DNA of 41,375 bases, taken from the NCBI RefSeq assembly GCF_004793475.1, contig NZ_SRYZ01000033.1:1-41375 (forward strand). Direction: 5' to 3'. The notes under the pieces were generated by a model. It was not told the DNA's origin. It saw only the letters and a program-made list of their open reading frames with translations, and searched no databases. Both the position numbers and the translations under genes were made by a program. Below, piece after piece: positions 34,902 through 41,375 of the stretch (positions are counted from its first letter, which is position 1; every line of letters starts with the position of its first letter). Source of the stretch: Bacteroides muris (ex Afrizal et al. 2022) (GTDB taxonomy: Bacteria; Bacteroidota; Bacteroidia; Bacteroidales; Bacteroidaceae).

Positions 34902-36437
34902 TTATGATTCGTATTCGTCTTCTATGATATTCAGCATCTTCACCGTCGCCTTGATGGCCGCTTCCGTCTGGTCTGCGTCCAATCCGCGTGTACGGAATAT
35001 CGTATCTTCAAAACTCCAGGTAATAACCGTCTGCACAAAGGCATCGGTACGCCCGCCGGGAGGAATGGTCACGGCATAGTTCGTCAGCATCGGGAACTTA
35101 CGGCCCAGTGTCACTTTATATATCTTGCGCAAGGCGCGCACAAAAGCATCATACTGCCCATCTCCACTGGAGCTTTCCTCATATTCCTTTCCGTTGATTT
35201 CTATCTTCAACGTAGCCATCGGCTTCAGTCCATACGCCAGATTCACAATGTAGCTCTTAAGGCTGACGCGTTCTTCCATCACCCCATGCTTCAAGACATC
35301 CGAAACGATATACGGCAAATCTTCCTGCGTCACCAGCTCTTTCTTGTCACCCAGTTCGATGATGCGTGCCGTTACCTTGCGCATGGATTCTTCATCCAGT
35401 TGCAGCCCCAAGTCCTCCAGGTTCTTCCGGATATTGGCTTTACCGCTGTTCTTGCCCAGGGCATACTCTCGCTTGCGGCCAAAGCGTTCGGGCAGGAGGT
35501 CGTTGCAGTAGAGATTGCTCTTGTTATCACCGTCGGCATGGACGCCTGCCACCTGGGTAAATACATTCTCACCCACAATCGGCTTGTTGGCAGGAATTAC
35601 AATGCCCGAGTAGGATTCCAGCACGCGGCTCACATCGTTCAGGCGGCTTTCGTCAATGTTGGTAATGGCATTGAAGTGGTCTTTCAGGATAGCCTGCACA
35701 CTGGCAAGCGGAGCATTGCCGGCACGTTCGCCCAGGCCGTTGATTGTGGTATGCAGGCCTTTGCAGCCACTCAATACAGCAGCCAACACATTGCTCACAG
35801 CAAGGTCGTAATCATTATGGGCATGGAAGTCGAAATGGGCATGCGGATAGCGTTTCACCATCTTGCGCATGAACTCGATAACTTGCAGCGGATTCAGCAC
35901 TCCCAAGGTATCGGGTAGCATATAGCGCCGTATATTCGTCCGGCTTAATGCATCCATCAGCAGAAACACATATTCCGGAGAATCTTTCATGCCGTTGCTC
36001 CAGTCTTCCAGATAGACATTCACTACCATATCCTGCTCGTTGGCGTAATCCACTACGGACAGAATATCCTCGATATGCTCTTCGGGAGTCTTCTGCAACT
36101 GGTAGTTGCAATGCTTCAGCGAGCCTTTGCACAGCAGATTGATGACACGGCAACCGGTCGCATGTATCCAGTCCACCGACGTGTGGCCATCTACAAAGCC
36201 AAGCACCTCTACTCTCGGCAACAGATTGCAGCGTGCTGCCCAGTCACAAATCATTTTTACGGCATCAAACTCTCCTTTGGATACCCGCGCAGAAGCCACC
36301 TCCACCCGGTCTACCTTCAGCTCCTCCAGTAACAAACGGGCAATCATCAATTTCTCATGAGGCACAAAGGAAACCCCGCTGGTCTGTTCACCGTCGCGGA
36401 GCGTAGTGTCCATGATTTCTATTCGGGGATGTTTCAT
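34902..36437 (-). CDS. cimA: citramalate synthase (Leptospira type), LeuA paralogue
   Basis: A 511-residue DRE-TIM enzyme, annotated in many genomes as a second 2-isopropylmalate synthase. The start at 36437 ([24 protein letters not shown]) is preferred over a frame reaching back to 36482. Core motifs are [36 protein letters not shown], and a C-terminal regulatory domain (KSYIVNLAYGLKPMATLKIEINGK). From memory, it follows the Leptospira CimA sequence closely: NVYLEDWSNG, LPDTLGVLNP, FTQVAGVHADGD, ERFGRKREYALGK. The pyruvate-pocket residues I recall there (Leu81, Leu104, Tyr144) appear here as Leu79, Leu102 and Tyr142. I infer acetyl-CoA plus pyruvate to citramalate, toward isoleucine. Confidence 0.82.
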   Translation of the reverse strand: MKHPRIEIMDTTLRDGEQTSGVSFVPHEKLMIARLLLEELKVDRVEVASARVSKGEFDAVKMICDWAARCNLLPRVEVLGFVDGHTSVDWIHATGCRVINLLCKGSLKHCNYQLQKTPEEHIEDILSVVDYANEQDMVVNVYLEDWSNGMKDSPEYVFLLMDALSRTNIRRYMLPDTLGVLNPLQVIEFMRKMVKRYPHAHFDFHAHNDYDLAVSNVLAAVLSGCKGLHTTINGLGERAGNAPLASVQAILKDHFNAITNIDESRLNDVSRVLESYSGIVIPANKPIVGENVFTQVAGVHADGDNKSNLYCNDLLPERFGRKREYALGKNSGKANIRKNLEDLGLQLDEESMRKVTARIIELGDKKELVTQEDLPYIVSDVLKHGVMEERVSLKSYIVNLAYGLKPMATLKIEINGKEYEESSSGDGQYDAFVRALRKIYKVTLGRKFPMLTNYAVTIPPGGRTDAFVQTVITWSFEDTIFRTRGLDADQTEAAIKATVKMLNIIEDEYES

Positions 36438-36462
36438 ATTGTTGTTTTTATTGTTTAAGATA

Positions 36463-36504
36463 ATGGCACACAGACGACACAAATCAGACGGATGACCGCA
36501 GATT
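36463..36504 (+). repeat. left inverted repeat of the GxxExxY element
   Basis: It starts ATGGCACACAGACGACACA and pairs with the right repeat at 35 of 42 positions. It contains the stop codon of the GxxExxY gene (36484-36486) and lies 25 bases upstream of the cimA start. Like its partner it is built of 9-10-base words of the ACACAGATT/AGACAGATG type. Confidence 0.75.
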
Positions 36505-36909
36505 TATTTTTCTATCATTAGTGAATAGTTTTCTGCGTATTTGAGGATGCTCGCCAAAGTTAAAAAGAAGTCCTGCCTCTATATCCGTGGATTTAAGATA
36601 ATTAATCAGTTGTAGTTCATGTTCACGACAAAGACTTGCACACGCTTTCTGTTCGAGAACAATGTGTTTATTCACTACTATATCAGCATAATAATTCCCT
36701 GCCAAACAGCCTTTAAAGAAAACTTCAATCTTCTGCTGAACTTCACACAGAAAACCTCTCCGTTGCAATTCCTGAAAAAATACATTCTGATACACTCTCT
36801 CCAAGAATCCATAACCCAAAGCATTATAAGCATCATAAGATGACTCGATTATTCCATCCGTTTCTTCTTTATATAAATAATCTGTGGCCATCTGTCTAAT
36901 CTGTGTCAT
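36484..36909 (-). CDS. GxxExxY protein, PD-(D/E)XK nuclease-like
   Basis: A 141-residue protein of the GxxExxY family (PDDEXK_3 fold). Residues 34-40 read GFLERVY, the family motif, preceded by SSYDAYNALGYG. The nuclease-like core is GNYYADIVVNKHIVLEQKA, with Asp and the ExK-like EQK. I take the ATG at 36909, which overlaps the leuD TGA as ATGA; MATDYLY at 36891 is an alternative. Function is unproven; a DNA-acting enzyme is inferred from the fold. Oddities: both ends lie in inverted repeats, it interrupts an amino-acid operon, and its base composition differs from its neighbours, all signs of insertion. Confidence 0.85.
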   Translation of the reverse strand: MTQIRQMATDYLYKEETDGIIESSYDAYNALGYGFLERVYQNVFFQELQRRGFLCEVQQKIEVFFKGCLAGNYYADIVVNKHIVLEQKACASLCREHELQLINYLKSTDIEAGLLFNFGEHPQIRRKLFTNDRKINLRSSV

Positions 36910-36920
36910 CGGTGTGCCAT
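36879..36920 (-). repeat. right inverted repeat of the GxxExxY element
   Basis: Read on the minus strand it starts ATGGCACACCGATGACACA. It supplies the last four leuD codons (M-A-H-R) and stop, and the GxxExxY start codon. Its stutter words (ACACCGATG, ACACAGATT, AGACAGATG, GCCACAGATT) repeat every 9-10 bases. Confidence 0.75.
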
Positions 36921-37511
36921 ACCATTCGCCTCATACTCCTCAATCTTCTCCTTGCTCTGCACCAAGAAATCAATGTCATCCAAGCCATTCATCAGGCAAT
37001 GCTTCTTATAGGCATTGATTTCGAAATGTTCGCTCTTGCCCGTAGCCTTGTTGGTAATGGTCTGTTCGGGCAGGTTCACTTCCACTTCCAGCTTCGGATT
37101 GGCAGAGATGGAGTCGAACAACTCTTTCAAGAACGGCTCGCTCACCACCACCGGAAGCACAAAGTTGTTCAGTTCATTGTTCTTGTGTATATCGGCAAAG
37201 AAACTCGATACCACCACGCGAAACCCGTAACCGGCAATAGCCCATGCAGCATGCTCACGGCTGGAACCGGAACCGAAGTTCTTTCCTGCCACCAGAATCT
37301 GCCCGCCGTAGGTGGGGTCGTTCAAAACAAAGTCCTTGTTCAGAGAGCCGTCCGGATGATAACGCCAATCGCGGAACAAATTATCTCCGAAGAACTTTTC
37401 CTCACGGGTAGTAGCTTTCAGAAAACGTGCAGGGATTATCTGGTCCGTATCCACATTCTCTAATGGAAGAGGAACACAGGTACTGGTTAATCTATCAAAT
37501 TTTGCTTTCAT
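36906..37511 (-). CDS. leuD: 3-isopropylmalate dehydratase small subunit
   Basis: A 201-residue swivel-domain subunit that pairs with LeuC to isomerise 2-isopropylmalate. Motifs are LPLENVDTDQIIPARFLKA, ILVAGKNFGSGSSREHAAWAIAGYGFRVVVSSFFADIHKNN and LEVEVNLPEQTI. The last four residues (Met-Ala-His-Arg) come from the right inverted repeat of the GxxExxY element, so the original C-terminus was probably different. With LeuC it could also convert citramalate to 3-methylmalate. The gene ends in the ATGA that starts the GxxExxY gene. Confidence 0.95.
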   Translation of the reverse strand: MKAKFDRLTSTCVPLPLENVDTDQIIPARFLKATTREEKFFGDNLFRDWRYHPDGSLNKDFVLNDPTYGGQILVAGKNFGSGSSREHAAWAIAGYGFRVVVSSFFADIHKNNELNNFVLPVVVSEPFLKELFDSISANPKLEVEVNLPEQTITNKATGKSEHFEINAYKKHCLMNGLDDIDFLVQSKEKIEEYEANGMAHR

Positions 37512-37518
37512 CTTCTTA

Positions 37519-37625
37519 TTTACGATTTTACGATTTACAATTCACGATTGAAAATACTCTTGATTTACCTTTGTTGAACGATGGTTGATTTACGAAGCAA
37601 TTTTAATCGCAAATCGTCCAATCGA
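37519..37625. repeat. heptamer-stutter inverted repeat between leuC and leuD
   Basis: One arm holds TTTACGA, TTTACGA, TTTACAA, TTCACGA (37519-37547, one extra T). The other holds AATCGCA, AATCGTC, CAATCGA (37605-37625). The arms are imperfect reverse complements with a loop of about 57 bases. The repeat lies between the leuC stop (37629) and the leuD start (37511). Confidence 0.65.
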
Positions 37626-37628
37626 ACA

Positions 37629-39023
37629 TCAAATCAGCGTTCTGGGATCTGTAATCACACCCGTCACTGCGGCTGCGGCAGCTACAAGCGGACTGGCAAG
37701 CAATGTTCGGGCACCCAGTCCCTGGCGTCCTTCAAAATTACGGTTACTGGTAGACACTGCATACTTTCCGACAGGCACTTTATCATCGTTCATTGCCAGG
37801 CAAGCGGAGCAACCCGGTTGGCGAATGGCAAAACCGGCCTCTTCCAAAATCTTGTCCAATCCCTCTTCACGAATCTGGGCATCTACCATCCAAGAACCCG
37901 GAACCAGCCATGCCACTACATCCTCTGACTTCCGACGGCCTTTCACAATGGAAGCAAATGCGCGAAAATCCTCGATACGCCCATTGGTGCAGGCACCCAA
38001 AAACACATAATCGATCTTCCTACCCAGCAAAGACTCTCCCGGTTGGAAACCCATATAGCCCATGGACTTCATGAAAGAGGTGCGGGCAGCTTCTCCCATT
38101 CCTTCGGTAGTAGGAATATGTCGCGTGATGCCCATACCCATACCTGGATTGGTGCCGTATGTAATCATCGGTTCAATATCTTCGGCAGCAAAACAGACTT
38201 CCTTGTCGAACACCGCACCTTCATCGCTCTTCAATGTTTTCCAATATGCCAATGCCTTGTCCCATGCCTCACCCTTCGGGGCATATTCGCGTCCTTTGAT
38301 GTACTCGAAAGTAATCTCATCCGGAGCAACCATACCGCCGCGGGCACCCATTTCTATACTCAGATTGCATAAGGTCAGGCGGCCTTCCATAGTCAGACTG
38401 CGCACAGCTTCTCCGGCATATTCCACGAAATATCCCGTAGCACCGCTGGTCGTCATCTTCGACATCATGTACAATGCCACATCTTTTGCCGTCACTCCTT
38501 TGCCCAGCTTACCGTCAACAGTGATACGCATCGTCTTAGGACGGGTCTGAAGAATACATTGCGAGGCCATTACCATTTCCACCTCACTCGTACCGATACC
38601 GAAAGCCACCGCTCCCATCGCACCGTGGGTTGAGGTGTGCGAGTCACCGCAAACAATGGTCATGCCGGGTAGGGTCAGACCGCGTTCCGGACCTACTACA
38701 TGGATAATTCCGTTCTTCTTGTCCATCATGCCGAAATGTGCCAATCCAAACTCTTCCGCATTCTTGGCCAGTGTATCTACCTGAGTCTTTGAAACCGGGT
38801 CTTCAATCGGCTTGTCTTGGTCATGCGTCGGCGTGTTATGGTCGGGCATGCAGAGAATCTTTTCCGGACGGAAACACTTGATTCCACGTTCGCGCAATCC
38901 CGAAAAGGCTTGCGGACTGGTTACTTCATGACAATAAAGCCGGTCAATATAAAGCTGTGTGGGACCGTCTTCCACTTTCTGTACCACATGGGCATCCCAG
39001 ATTTTATCAAATAATGTATTCAT
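37629..39023 (-). CDS. leuC: 3-isopropylmalate dehydratase large subunit
   Basis: A 464-residue aconitase-family protein holding a [4Fe-4S] cluster; with LeuD it interconverts 2- and 3-isopropylmalate. The cluster cysteines lie in [15 protein letters not shown] and [11 protein letters not shown], as in E. coli LeuC (Cys347, 407, 410 there). Other motifs are MPDHNTPT and [26 protein letters not shown]. Complete. It sits between leuA and leuD, with repeat-bearing spacers on both sides. Confidence 0.98.
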   Translation of the reverse strand: MNTLFDKIWDAHVVQKVEDGPTQLYIDRLYCHEVTSPQAFSGLRERGIKCFRPEKILCMPDHNTPTHDQDKPIEDPVSKTQVDTLAKNAEEFGLAHFGMMDKKNGIIHVVGPERGLTLPGMTIVCGDSHTSTHGAMGAVAFGIGTSEVEMVMASQCILQTRPKTMRITVDGKLGKGVTAKDVALYMMSKMTTSGATGYFVEYAGEAVRSLTMEGRLTLCNLSIEMGARGGMVAPDEITFEYIKGREYAPKGEAWDKALAYWKTLKSDEGAVFDKEVCFAAEDIEPMITYGTNPGMGMGITRHIPTTEGMGEAARTSFMKSMGYMGFQPGESLLGRKIDYVFLGACTNGRIEDFRAFASIVKGRRKSEDVVAWLVPGSWMVDAQIREEGLDKILEEAGFAIRQPGCSACLAMNDDKVPVGKYAVSTSNRNFEGRQGLGARTLLASPLVAAAAAVTGVITDPRTLI

Positions 39024-39039
39024 ATTCTTTAGTTGTTAG

Positions 39040-39145
39040 TCACAAGCTACAAGAACCTTCCCGGCATCTTACATACGCAACTTGTAAACCATTAATTTTA
39101 CTTCTTAAACTTCATTACTCGCTATTTGCAGCTCGTAACCCGTCA
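39040..39145. repeat. heptamer-stutter inverted repeat between leuA and leuC
   Basis: One arm reads TCACAAG, CTACAAG (39040-39053); the other reads TTTGCAG, CTCGTAA, CCCGTCA (39125-39145), and its last word contains the leuA stop codon (39143-39145). A middle copy, cttgtaa, lies at about 39081. The string acaagctacaag is identical to part of the etfB-etfA repeat, and ctcgtaacccgt differs from ctcgtagcccgt there by one base. Confidence 0.72.
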
Positions 39146-40639
39146 CTCCTTAAACTTATTGATACAGTCGATGTAAGCTTCCACCGATGCCGCGATAATA
39201 TCGGTATTGGCACCAAACCCATAATAAATATGGTTATCGTATTCCACCTGCATGTGTACCTTACCCATATCGTCGCTACCCTTGCTGATAGCCTGGATGG
39301 TGAATTCCTTCAAGGTCATATGGCGGTCGATAATCCTCTTCAAAGCCTTGATAGCGGCATCTACCGGACCGTTTCCACTGGCGGCGGCTTCAAACTTCTC
39401 ACCGGAGATGTTCAATCCCAGACTGGCAACCGAACGAACCCCTACGCCACTGGTCACCTGAAGATATTCCAGTTTGATACGGTGGTTCTGCGTACGATTT
39501 GCCCCTGCCAATACCAGAATATCGTCATCATTGATATCTTTTTTCTTATCGGCAAGTTTCAAGAACTCTTCATATACTTTATCCAACTTTTCCTGATCCA
39601 GCTGTACTCCCAATACCGACAAACGGTTCTTTAAGGCTGCGCGTCCGCTACGGGCTGTCAATACGATGGAATTATCATCAATACCCACATCGTGCGGATC
39701 AATGATTTCGTAAGTCTGTACATTCTTCAACACACCATCCTGGTGGATGCCCGACGAATGGGCAAAAGCATTACGACCTACAATAGCTTTGTTGGGCTGT
39801 ACCGGCATGTTCATCAAGCTGGACACCATACGGCTGGTTGGATAAATCTTCTGTGTATTAATGTTGGTCTCGATTTCTATGTCCTTGTGGCATTTGATAA
39901 TCATCGCCACTTCCTCAAGAGAAGTATTCCCGGCACGTTCACCAATACCGTTGATAGTCACCTCCACCTGGCGGGCACCATTCAGCACACCAGCCATTGT
40001 ATTGGCAGTAGCCATGCCCAAGTCATTGTGGCAATGAGTAGAAATAATGGCATTATGAATACCGTTGACATGTTCCATCAGATATTTTATTTTCGCGCCA
40101 TACTCACCAGGCAGGCAATATCCCGTTGTATCGGGAATATTTACCACAGTGGCACCCGCCTTGATAACAGCTTCTACCACACGGGCCAGATATTCATTGT
40201 CCGTCCGGCCTGCATCTTCTGCATAGAACTCCACATCATCCACATATTTACGTGCATACTTTACGGCAGCCACTGCACGCTCTATAATTTCTTCACGATT
40301 GGAATTGAATTTATATTTAATGTGCGGGTCAGATGTACCAATCCCAGTATGGATACGTTTACGCTTGGCAAACTGCAAAGCCTCTGCCGCTACATCAATA
40401 TCTTTCTGTACGGCACGTGTCAAGGCGCAGATAGTGGGCCATGTCACAGCTTTTGATATCTCAATGACCGAATTGAAATCTCCCGGACTTGAAATAGGAA
40501 ATCCGGCTTCAATCACATCTACCCCCAAAGCTTCCAGTTGTCTGGCTACCTGAATCTTTTCCACTGTATTCAATTGGCATCCCGGAACCTGCTCGCCATC
40601 GCGGAGCGTTGTGTCAAAAATAAATAATTTGTCACTCAT
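39143..40639 (-). CDS. leuA: 2-isopropylmalate synthase
   Basis: A 498-residue DRE-TIM enzyme for the first leucine step (2-oxoisovalerate plus acetyl-CoA). Motifs are [73 protein letters not shown] and [10 protein letters not shown]. The C-terminal leucine-binding regulatory domain ([31 protein letters not shown]) means feedback inhibition is likely. It is the first structural gene of the operon, after an attenuator leader. Confidence 0.98.
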   Translation of the reverse strand: MSDKLFIFDTTLRDGEQVPGCQLNTVEKIQVARQLEALGVDVIEAGFPISSPGDFNSVIEISKAVTWPTICALTRAVQKDIDVAAEALQFAKRKRIHTGIGTSDPHIKYKFNSNREEIIERAVAAVKYARKYVDDVEFYAEDAGRTDNEYLARVVEAVIKAGATVVNIPDTTGYCLPGEYGAKIKYLMEHVNGIHNAIISTHCHNDLGMATANTMAGVLNGARQVEVTINGIGERAGNTSLEEVAMIIKCHKDIEIETNINTQKIYPTSRMVSSLMNMPVQPNKAIVGRNAFAHSSGIHQDGVLKNVQTYEIIDPHDVGIDDNSIVLTARSGRAALKNRLSVLGVQLDQEKLDKVYEEFLKLADKKKDINDDDILVLAGANRTQNHRIKLEYLQVTSGVGVRSVASLGLNISGEKFEAAASGNGPVDAAIKALKRIIDRHMTLKEFTIQAISKGSDDMGKVHMQVEYDNHIYYGFGANTDIIAASVEAYIDCINKFKE

Positions 40640-40667
40640 TGCTTTATTGTATTTAATTTATGTCCCA

Positions 40668-40704
40668 TAAAAAAAGCCTTTCGCACTTGGAAGTGAGAAA
40701 GGCT
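40668..40704 (-). terminator. attenuator terminator before leuA
   Basis: On the minus strand AGCCTTTC and GAAAGGCT (40697-40704 with 40675-40682) pair perfectly, with CACTT/AAGTG inside, followed by seven T (40668-40674). It lies between the leader-peptide stop (40734) and the leuA ATG (40639), so it stops transcription before the structural genes unless disrupted. Confidence 0.9.
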
Positions 40705-40733
40705 TCATATGTCATTGCATCTTACATATATAT

Positions 40734-40817
40734 TCACGCACAGCACTCACTTCCACTAAACTTCGCCAGTAGAATAATAATACCACACAGTAGAATATAT
40801 GTAAAGTTCTGAATCAT
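40734..40817 (-). CDS. leu operon leader peptide
   Basis: A 27-codon ORF, ATG at 40817 and TGA at 40736-40734, beginning MIQNFTYILLCGIIILLAKF. Five Ile (ATT) and four Leu (CTA, CTG) make up 9 of 27 codons, clustered at 8-17, and no Val codon occurs. It lies about 16 bases after the predicted transcription start. A weak purine-rich aagaag precedes the ATG. Its translation would sense charged tRNA-Ile and tRNA-Leu. It is too short to be a functional protein. Confidence 0.82.
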   Translation of the reverse strand: MIQNFTYILLCGIIILLAKFSGSECCA

Positions 40818-40839
40818 CTTCTTTTTTGTTTTAACGTTG

Positions 40840-40870
40840 CAAAGGTAGGTATTATTTCGTACTATACAAA
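40840..40870 (-). promoter_or_regulatory. Bacteroides-type promoter of the leu/cimA operon
   Basis: On the minus strand TTTG (40867-40870), 19 bases, then TACCTTTG (40840-40847) matches the consensus. Transcription should begin near 40833, upstream of the leader peptide, giving a leader RNA of about 190 bases before leuA. Confidence 0.75.
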
Positions 40871-40944
40871 CAAATTCATTACTTATTTTCGATAAAAAAT
40901 ATCATTTTATAAGCTTATATTCATTTATCACTGAAATATATTAC

Positions 40945-40976
40945 AAAAAAGGCGTACCTCAAGGTACACCTTTTAC
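40945..40976 (-). terminator. intrinsic terminator of the cysteine-rich lipoprotein gene
   Basis: The arms aaaaggcgtacc (40947-40958) and ggtacacctttt (40963-40974) pair with one mismatch around the loop tcaa; the A-run on the plus strand gives a U-tract for minus-strand RNA. It lies 32 bases after the gene's stop. Confidence 0.8.
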
Positions 40977-41005
40977 TTATTCATCAGTTCAATACAAGTT
41001 CTGAA

Positions 41006-41248
41006 TTACTTCTTCTCACAAGGTTTGTCACACTTGGCACCATCACATGCAGTCTTAGGACATACTGCTGAATCAGCTCCCTGGCAACATGCCTTTTTTG
41101 CAGAGTCACATACTTGTTCTGTTTTTGCTGCACAGCAAGAATCTACCTCAGTTGCATTAGAATCTGCTGCCTTCTTATTACCACAAGATGTCACCACGAA
41201 AGAAAACGCTACCGCAACGGCAGCCAATAATAAAACTTTAATCTTCAT
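41006..41248 (-). CDS. cysteine-rich small lipoprotein
   Basis: An 80-residue protein with a lipoprotein signal (MKIKVLLLAAVAVAFSFVVTSC, Cys22 lipidated). The 58-residue mature part has nine more cysteines, including two CC pairs (DSCCAAK, KACCQGA), in a Lys/Asp/Ala-rich setting (KTACDGAKCDKPCEKK). This could bind metal or form disulfides in the periplasm; the function is unknown. A good promoter precedes it, and a terminator follows, so it is a single-gene unit. Confidence 0.82.
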   Translation of the reverse strand: MKIKVLLLAAVAVAFSFVVTSCGNKKAADSNATEVDSCCAAKTEQVCDSAKKACCQGADSAVCPKTACDGAKCDKPCEKK

Positions 41249-41291
41249 ACTTTCAATTTGCTTTAAACGTTGATATAAAATTAGTTCGACG

Positions 41292-41323
41292 CAAATATAG
41301 CAAAAGTTTATGAGATTGCCAAA
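41292..41323 (-). promoter_or_regulatory. Bacteroides-type promoter of the cysteine-rich lipoprotein
   Basis: On the minus strand TTTG (41320-41323), 20 bases, then TATATTTG (41292-41299) fits the consensus. Transcription should begin near 41285, about 37 bases before the ATG at 41248. Confidence 0.72.
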
Positions 41324-41328
41324 AGCAA

Positions 41329-41360
41329 AAGCCCCCTCGTCATTTCTGACTCGGGGGCTT
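41329..41360 (-). terminator. stem-loop at the window edge, probably ending a gene outside
   Basis: The arms aagccccc (41329-41336) and gggggctt (41353-41360) pair perfectly, with TCA/TGA inside. Read on the minus strand the stem runs into TTTTGCTTTTGG, suggesting it terminates a minus-strand gene beyond the window. Confidence 0.7.
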
Positions 41361-41375
41361 CCTCTAAAACGGCGA

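Larger units (their letters stand above)
36463..36920. mobile_element. small inverted-repeat-bound element carrying a GxxExxY gene
   Basis: A 458-base segment between leuD and cimA, bounded by imperfect 42-base inverted repeats (36463-36504 and 36879-36920, 35 of 42 matching). It is visibly AT-richer than the leu genes and encodes one nuclease-fold protein whose start lies in the right repeat and whose stop lies in the left. No transposase is present, so it would need to be moved by something else or by its own product. A 2-base AT may be the target duplication, which is not decisive. Confidence 0.65.
40668..40817 (-). promoter_or_regulatory. leucine/isoleucine transcription attenuator
   Basis: Three parts make a classical attenuator: the leader ORF (40817-40734), an antiterminator segment and the terminator. 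The antiterminator, TGGAAGTGAG at the end of the leader ORF (40746-40755), is a perfect 10-base complement of CTCACTTCCA (40688-40697) in the terminator's left arm and loop. Pairing of these would block the terminator. A ribosome stalled at the upstream Ile/Leu codons would leave the antiterminator segment free to pair. Confidence 0.82.

Overview
The window looks like chromosomal DNA of a gut Bacteroides species. The reasons are lipoproteins and BACON/BspA-type leucine-rich repeat proteins, a GH9 enzyme and a GH29 fucosidase, an etfBA/acyl-CoA dehydrogenase cluster, a dipeptidyl peptidase III lipoprotein, sparse Shine-Dalgarno sequences, and many copies of the Bacteroides promoter pattern (TTTG, about 19-21 bases, TAnnTTTG). 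I found no rRNA, tRNA, CRISPR array or classical insertion sequence.

Layout. 1-2345 (+): a partial gene end, a small ORF and two lipoprotein genes. 2346-2729: a gap with a 22-bp-period palindrome array. 2730-4490 (-): a divergent DXS-like enzyme. 4697-6103 (-): three secreted or lipoprotein genes, two joined by an ATGA overlap. 6291-10427 (+): etfB-etfA-acyl-CoA dehydrogenase with promoter and terminator. 10494-11773 (-): cbpA-cbpM. 12082-14592 (+): a GH9 enzyme fused to a deacetylase-like domain. 14764-21093 (-): threonine aldolase, a winged-helix protein, groES-groEL, a flavodoxin/ferredoxin protein with a 52-residue membrane protein, and hisS. 21315-21662: a decayed gene. 21822-29258 (-): zinc peptidase, fucosidase, fur-purA, an AlkD-like protein with DPP III, and an AraC-type regulator. 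29541-31352 (+): recQ. 31356-33172 (-): cysK and a TPR protein. 33414-33541: a second 22-bp-period palindrome array. 33581-40870 (-): a branched-chain amino acid operon. 41006-41248 (-): a cysteine-rich lipoprotein.

The most interesting region is the operon leuA-leuC-leuD-[GxxExxY]-cimA-(small membrane protein)-leuB. It has a Bacteroides promoter, a 27-codon leader peptide rich in Ile and Leu codons, and an intrinsic terminator. A perfect 10-base complement of the terminator lies at the end of the leader ORF, so this looks like ribosome-mediated attenuation. The second LeuA-like protein looks like a Leptospira-type citramalate synthase. The operon could therefore supply both leucine and isoleucine precursors through shared LeuB and LeuCD, which fits a leader that reads both amino acids. 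A GxxExxY nuclease-fold gene sits between leuD and cimA inside 42-base imperfect inverted repeats that hold its own start and stop codons and the last codons of leuD. This looks like a minimal inserted element.

Two further kinds of structure recur. Four spacers between co-transcribed genes (etfB/etfA, leuA/leuC, leuC/leuD, groES/groEL) are built of stuttering 7-base words; in the first three the words form inverted arms, and these arms begin at or close to the upstream stop codon. Two unrelated palindromes (TTGCAG..ACTGCAA and GTTC..GAAC) are each arrayed at a 22-bp period. All functional statements come from reading the sequence and from remembered family features; no database search was run.
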